From the NCBI GenBank assembly GCA_907164885.2, contig OU015492.1, forward strand, positions 44,793,893-44,857,892: DNA of 64,000 nucleotides, given 5' to 3'. Below the pieces are notes generated by a model. The model saw only the letters and a list, made by a program, of their open reading frames with translations, was not told where the DNA came from and ran no database searches. Made by a program: the position numbers and the translations under genes. Source of the DNA: Dolomedes plantarius. Its lineage: Eukaryota > Arthropoda > Arachnida > Araneae > Dolomedidae. Shown here one piece after another: positions 60,661 to 64,000 of the stretch; the stretch's first letter is position 1, and each line of letters opens with the position of its first letter.

Positions 60661-61492
60661 TTTATACTCATTAATGCTTTCTTAAAATAATTTAACCAAT
60701 ACTTCGACTGACTTATCTAAAATGTTAATTGTTAATGAAAAACTGCAAATTATATGATCAGTCCTATCCAGTTACAATATTTTAATGTAATAAAGCAACT
60801 GAATTTATACAACAATATTCTTGAGTAGGAATTTAGATGGTAGCAAAATAGTATTAATGGAAGAACCAATAAAATTCAAATTCATCTGTATGAATTACTT
60901 TTAATTTAATTATTTCTCTCAATTATTCTACATGGTTTTCGAATGTCGTTGATCAAGTATGCTTGAATGATTGCTGAGATGAGCAAATAACATTTGATTA
61001 ACATTTTTGCTTAGCTATGCACAATATTTGAAACAAAAAGAACTTCCTCTTTCAATGACCCCACTTATTGAATAACAGAAAAAAATACCTCTTGCTTTTA
61101 ACTTAGTCATGGTGTCTCTTAAGACCAAATTAAACGAATAGATTTCGATCGGTATTATATCAGAATAACCCAAATGCTTATACAGCAGATCGGTATTATA
61201 TCAGAATACCCAAATGCTTATACAAGTCTTTCTAATCTGTCCCATAAAAATGGAATCCCATTTCATAGAAATAAATTATGTTATTAAATTTCCTGATAAC
61301 ATCTCTCAGATGTTCATTTCTAATGTTTTAAATCATGAGATATTAAGCTGCATTTATAAAATAGCCAAAAACACACTGAAATTTTTTAGTCTATTATAAG
61401 CAAAAGCTTTCATAATTGCGGTCGGTCGTAAGATTGCGTGTGTTTAGAGGATTATTGTTTTTTTTCAATTTGCAGCTCATAGTTAAAAGACA
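60661..61492. other. No gene; tandem duplication at 61148-61225
   Basis: Within AT-rich DNA a unit of about 39 bp (GATCGGTATTATATCAGAAT ... CCAAATGCTTATACA) occurs twice in a row. No gene is supported. Confidence 0.6.
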
Positions 61493-61777
<285 letters not shown>

Positions 61778-61989
61778 CGAACATGCTATGCAAGGCGCGT
61801 GGTTTCTGAATCATCCTGAATCATAGGCGCCTGACTTTCAGCGCGTGCCTTAAGGGACAAACTAGTTAGTTAATTCGTTTACTTATGGTCGCAGTTTGAA
61901 AAGGGGGACTGGGCTTTATTGGAAAGAGAATAAATTAGAATACGCGTTTAAGTAATAAAACAGTTAATAATGGCGCGTTATTATTACTT

Positions 61990-61991
<2 letters not shown>

Positions 61992-62028
<37 letters not shown>

Positions 62029-62060
62029 CACACATACATATACACATACATACACTTTAC
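61992..62060. repeat. CA/TA microsatellite
   Basis: Runs of CA, TA and ACAT units. Confidence 0.9.
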
Positions 62061-62676
62061 TCATTTAGAAAAGAAAAGAAATTCTGTCCGATATCACCCT
62101 CAGTCGGAGAGAAGAAAAATAATCACTAATGTGTAATTACGCCCTTACTTGACATGAAAACAACCATCTCTTCCAAAATTCTTTGAAAAGAAAAATTCTC
62201 CAGGAATGTACTTATTATTCTGAACGAATTTGCGTGAATTTACATGAAACCAACTTCCAGCGGTGTACTGTCCCAAAACCTTTAAACTACGCGCAGGGGG
62301 GAGAGAAAATAATAACCTTCTGTTCTTAATGGATAAAAAAAAAATTCAAATTTCGAGAGAGTCATCATGATCCCGTTAAGTTCGAATGCCACCAACAAAC
62401 CCGCGGGGTGCTCACACATCAGTGATTATCTTTCTTGACTTCAAAGAGGAGGGAGCCGGAGGTGGGAAGAATGGGGATGAATCATCGGAGTTCCCTCTGC
62501 TCCCGGGCCGGGAGGAAGGGAATTTTATTATACGGCCCCGGATTCGCCAGAGCAGACCCGTTTAAAAAGGATGTCACTCCGAACGCCATATTTGCACAAA
62601 GCTTTCTTCAGTATTTAGTGGGTAATTCCATGTGAGGTCTCGAAGAGTTACAAAGTCAAAAGAACAGTCACCATGA

Positions 62677-62680
<4 letters not shown>
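62061..62680. other. No supported gene; GC-rich patch
   Basis: 62390-62600 is much richer in GC than its surroundings and open in one plus frame for 66 codons (62435-62635), without recognisable motif. It might be an exon or a regulatory element, but I cannot support either. Confidence 0.35.
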
Positions 62681-62765
<85 letters not shown>

Positions 62766-62768
62766 TTA

Positions 62769-62856
<88 letters not shown>

Positions 62857-62890
62857 TTGATAGATAGATAGATAGATATGTGTGTGTGTG
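62681..62890. repeat. AT, TTTA, GA, GATA, GT compound microsatellite
   Basis: About 140 bp of AT interrupted by TTTA units, then GA, GATA and GT runs. Confidence 0.97.
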
Positions 62891-62900
62891 TGTATGTATA

Positions 62901-62986
62901 GAGTGAAACTTCTCTAGCCGGCCACCCCTCAAAACGGCTCCTTTTTTTTCGGAACTATGTCTGGCCGCCATAGAGTAGTTTCACTG
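62901..62986. mobile_element. pogo-like MITE, CAGTGAAAC family, copy 3
   Basis: 86 bp, left end GAGTGAAACTTCTCTAGCCG (first base changed), right end TAGAGTAGTTTCACTG. It lies between two microsatellites. GGCCACCCCTCAAAACGGC matches the subterminal part of the copy at 29391. Confidence 0.7.
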
Positions 62987-62989
62987 TTG

Positions 62990-63022
<33 letters not shown>

Positions 63023-63060
63023 GTATATATGTGTGTGTGTATAAGTAAGTAAGTATGTAT
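62987..63060. repeat. AT/GTAT/GT microsatellite
   Basis: AT, GTAT and GT runs directly right of the MITE. Confidence 0.9.
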
Positions 63061-63693
63061 ATTCCCAAACTGGTAGTTTCCGTGATTGGTACAATTCTCA
63101 TTTATAAAAATGCATAGCATAAGACCAGTAGCAAATGGTTACGCTTATATGACCTAAAGGAATGAAGATTGCCGTTTAAATTACCCAATTTTCTTAGTGA
63201 TGGCTGACACAGAAATTTGGAGAATCGAATTACAAAATTTATCAAACAACTTAAAGTGTTAACCTGAACTTTTGAGAGTTTTGAAATGTCGCCAGGTTTT
63301 AAAGATTCCCAGAATTTTCCTTTAAGTTTCAAATTTTTATCATCCTCATGACGTTTTACTTGAATTCTGAAATTGATTGTACTTATTTAGATGTTCCATG
63401 TTACCTTATACCTGCTTAACTTCTTTACTGAGTGTTTGGAGACATGAAAAATTGTAGATCAAATGTGCGTAAAGCTACTTACCATTCCACAATAAAACAG
63501 TCAAAACCTACTAATACTTTTCGAGGAATCTGTTTTCTCTCCTCAGGCAGAAGAGTATTTCATAGGATTTCACTTGGAGATAATCCTCCTAGTTTTACAT
63601 ACATGCAAGCTCATCCCCAATACGTGATGCCTCAAAATAAACTGACACAGTGAATCACTTTCGCAGAAACACGTAACCCTGAAGCATGCTTAC
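63061..63693 (-). other. Probable intron of the SH2 gene; no exon found
   Basis: Starts on the minus strand with GTAAGCATG after the SH2 exon. A second strong donor-like GTAAGTAG occurs on the minus strand near 63476, but the exon it would end has a poor acceptor, so it is not called. Confidence 0.4.
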
Positions 63694-63838
63694 CTGGTTA
63701 GTGAGTCTGGTATCCTTGAATTTGTACTTCTTGTAGTAGAGCACGATGGACTCTAGGTAGGGAAATGGGAAGTCATTGAAGTAAAACAGATCGTTCAGCT
63801 TCACGATTGAATAATGAACCACTTCTCCTTCGGTGGTC
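63694..63838 (-). CDS. SH2-domain exon of a signalling protein (partial gene)
   Basis: A 145 bp exon on the minus strand between an acceptor (TTATATTTTTCAG) and a strong donor (CAG|GTAAGC). It encodes 48 residues including VVHYSIVKLNDLFYF, then YLESIVLYYKKYKF and TRLTNQ. This is the second half of an SH2 domain: the V-x-H-Y-x-I strand after the phosphotyrosine-binding Arg, the aromatic strand, and the second helix (LESIVLYYK). Spacing to the domain end resembles Crk-type or RasGAP-type SH2 domains, but the family cannot be settled from half a domain. The invariant Arg would be on the preceding exon, outside the window. Codon use and GC stand out from the AT-rich surroundings. The exon enters in the last base of a codon and leaves at a codon boundary. 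Confidence 0.75.
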
Positions 63839-64000
63839 CTGAAAAATATAATATTCAAGTTCAGGGCTGGTGTTTATCAGTAGACTTTGCCGTGCTACTT
63901 ATAACCTGAAAAACATTGATTTCTTGCTTAAAATATACATAGATATGATGAGTTTAATTGTAAAGCAACTTAATGCAAAATAAATCATTTTGAGTTTGGT

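Noticed and set aside
63432..63653. 73-codon plus frame next to the SH2 exon with an acceptor-like sequence at 63546
   Set aside because: It lies on the opposite strand within the probable intron and has no recognisable content.

Overview
The window looks like AT-rich intergenic or intronic DNA from an arthropod, most likely a chelicerate such as a spider. That guess rests on the style of the Tc1 transposase, a Naiad-type Penelope-like element and an uncharacterised multicopy arthropod protein family, all from memory of those families and with no database check. There is no operon-like gene structure. Only two short stretches look like host exons: a plus-strand first coding exon for a protein starting MGC (about 22.1 kb) and a minus-strand SH2-domain exon at the right edge (about 63.7 kb). 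Both have splice-site sequences.

Almost everything else that can be named is transposon debris. From 0 to 8 kb: a permuted (GIY-YIG before RT) Penelope-like element split by a Tc1 copy, then a second Tc1 copy and a non-autonomous Helitron. From 10 to 22 kb: pogo-like and Harbinger-like MITEs, a 1.7 kb TIR element carrying an orphan ORF family, an internally deleted piggyBac with TTAA ends, a MITE with TTAA flanks, a tRNA-derived SINE with target duplication, and Tc1/mariner scraps. From 29 to 40 kb: pogo/Tigger-type elements, a mariner-derived foldback element with a palindromic MITE inside it, a mariner-like element containing a tRNA-Leu-like SINE, and a truncated Tc1 copy next to a hammerhead-ribozyme-like motif. 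From 46 to 63 kb: another Tc1 copy, a hAT-like MITE with 8 bp duplication, a Helitron whose empty target site survives 3.4 kb away, three more pogo/Tigger-type elements and a pogo-like MITE, three SINE-like sequences, and long AT/GT microsatellites.

All transposase and reverse-transcriptase reading frames seen here are broken by stops, frameshifts, deletions or nested insertions, so nothing in the window looks able to move by itself. The value of the region is as a record of insertion order: several insertions can be placed exactly because target duplications, reading-frame continuity or an empty-site copy can be read. Long stretches (for example 22.5-29.4, 32.1-34.8, 40.8-46.1 kb) show no gene that I can support.
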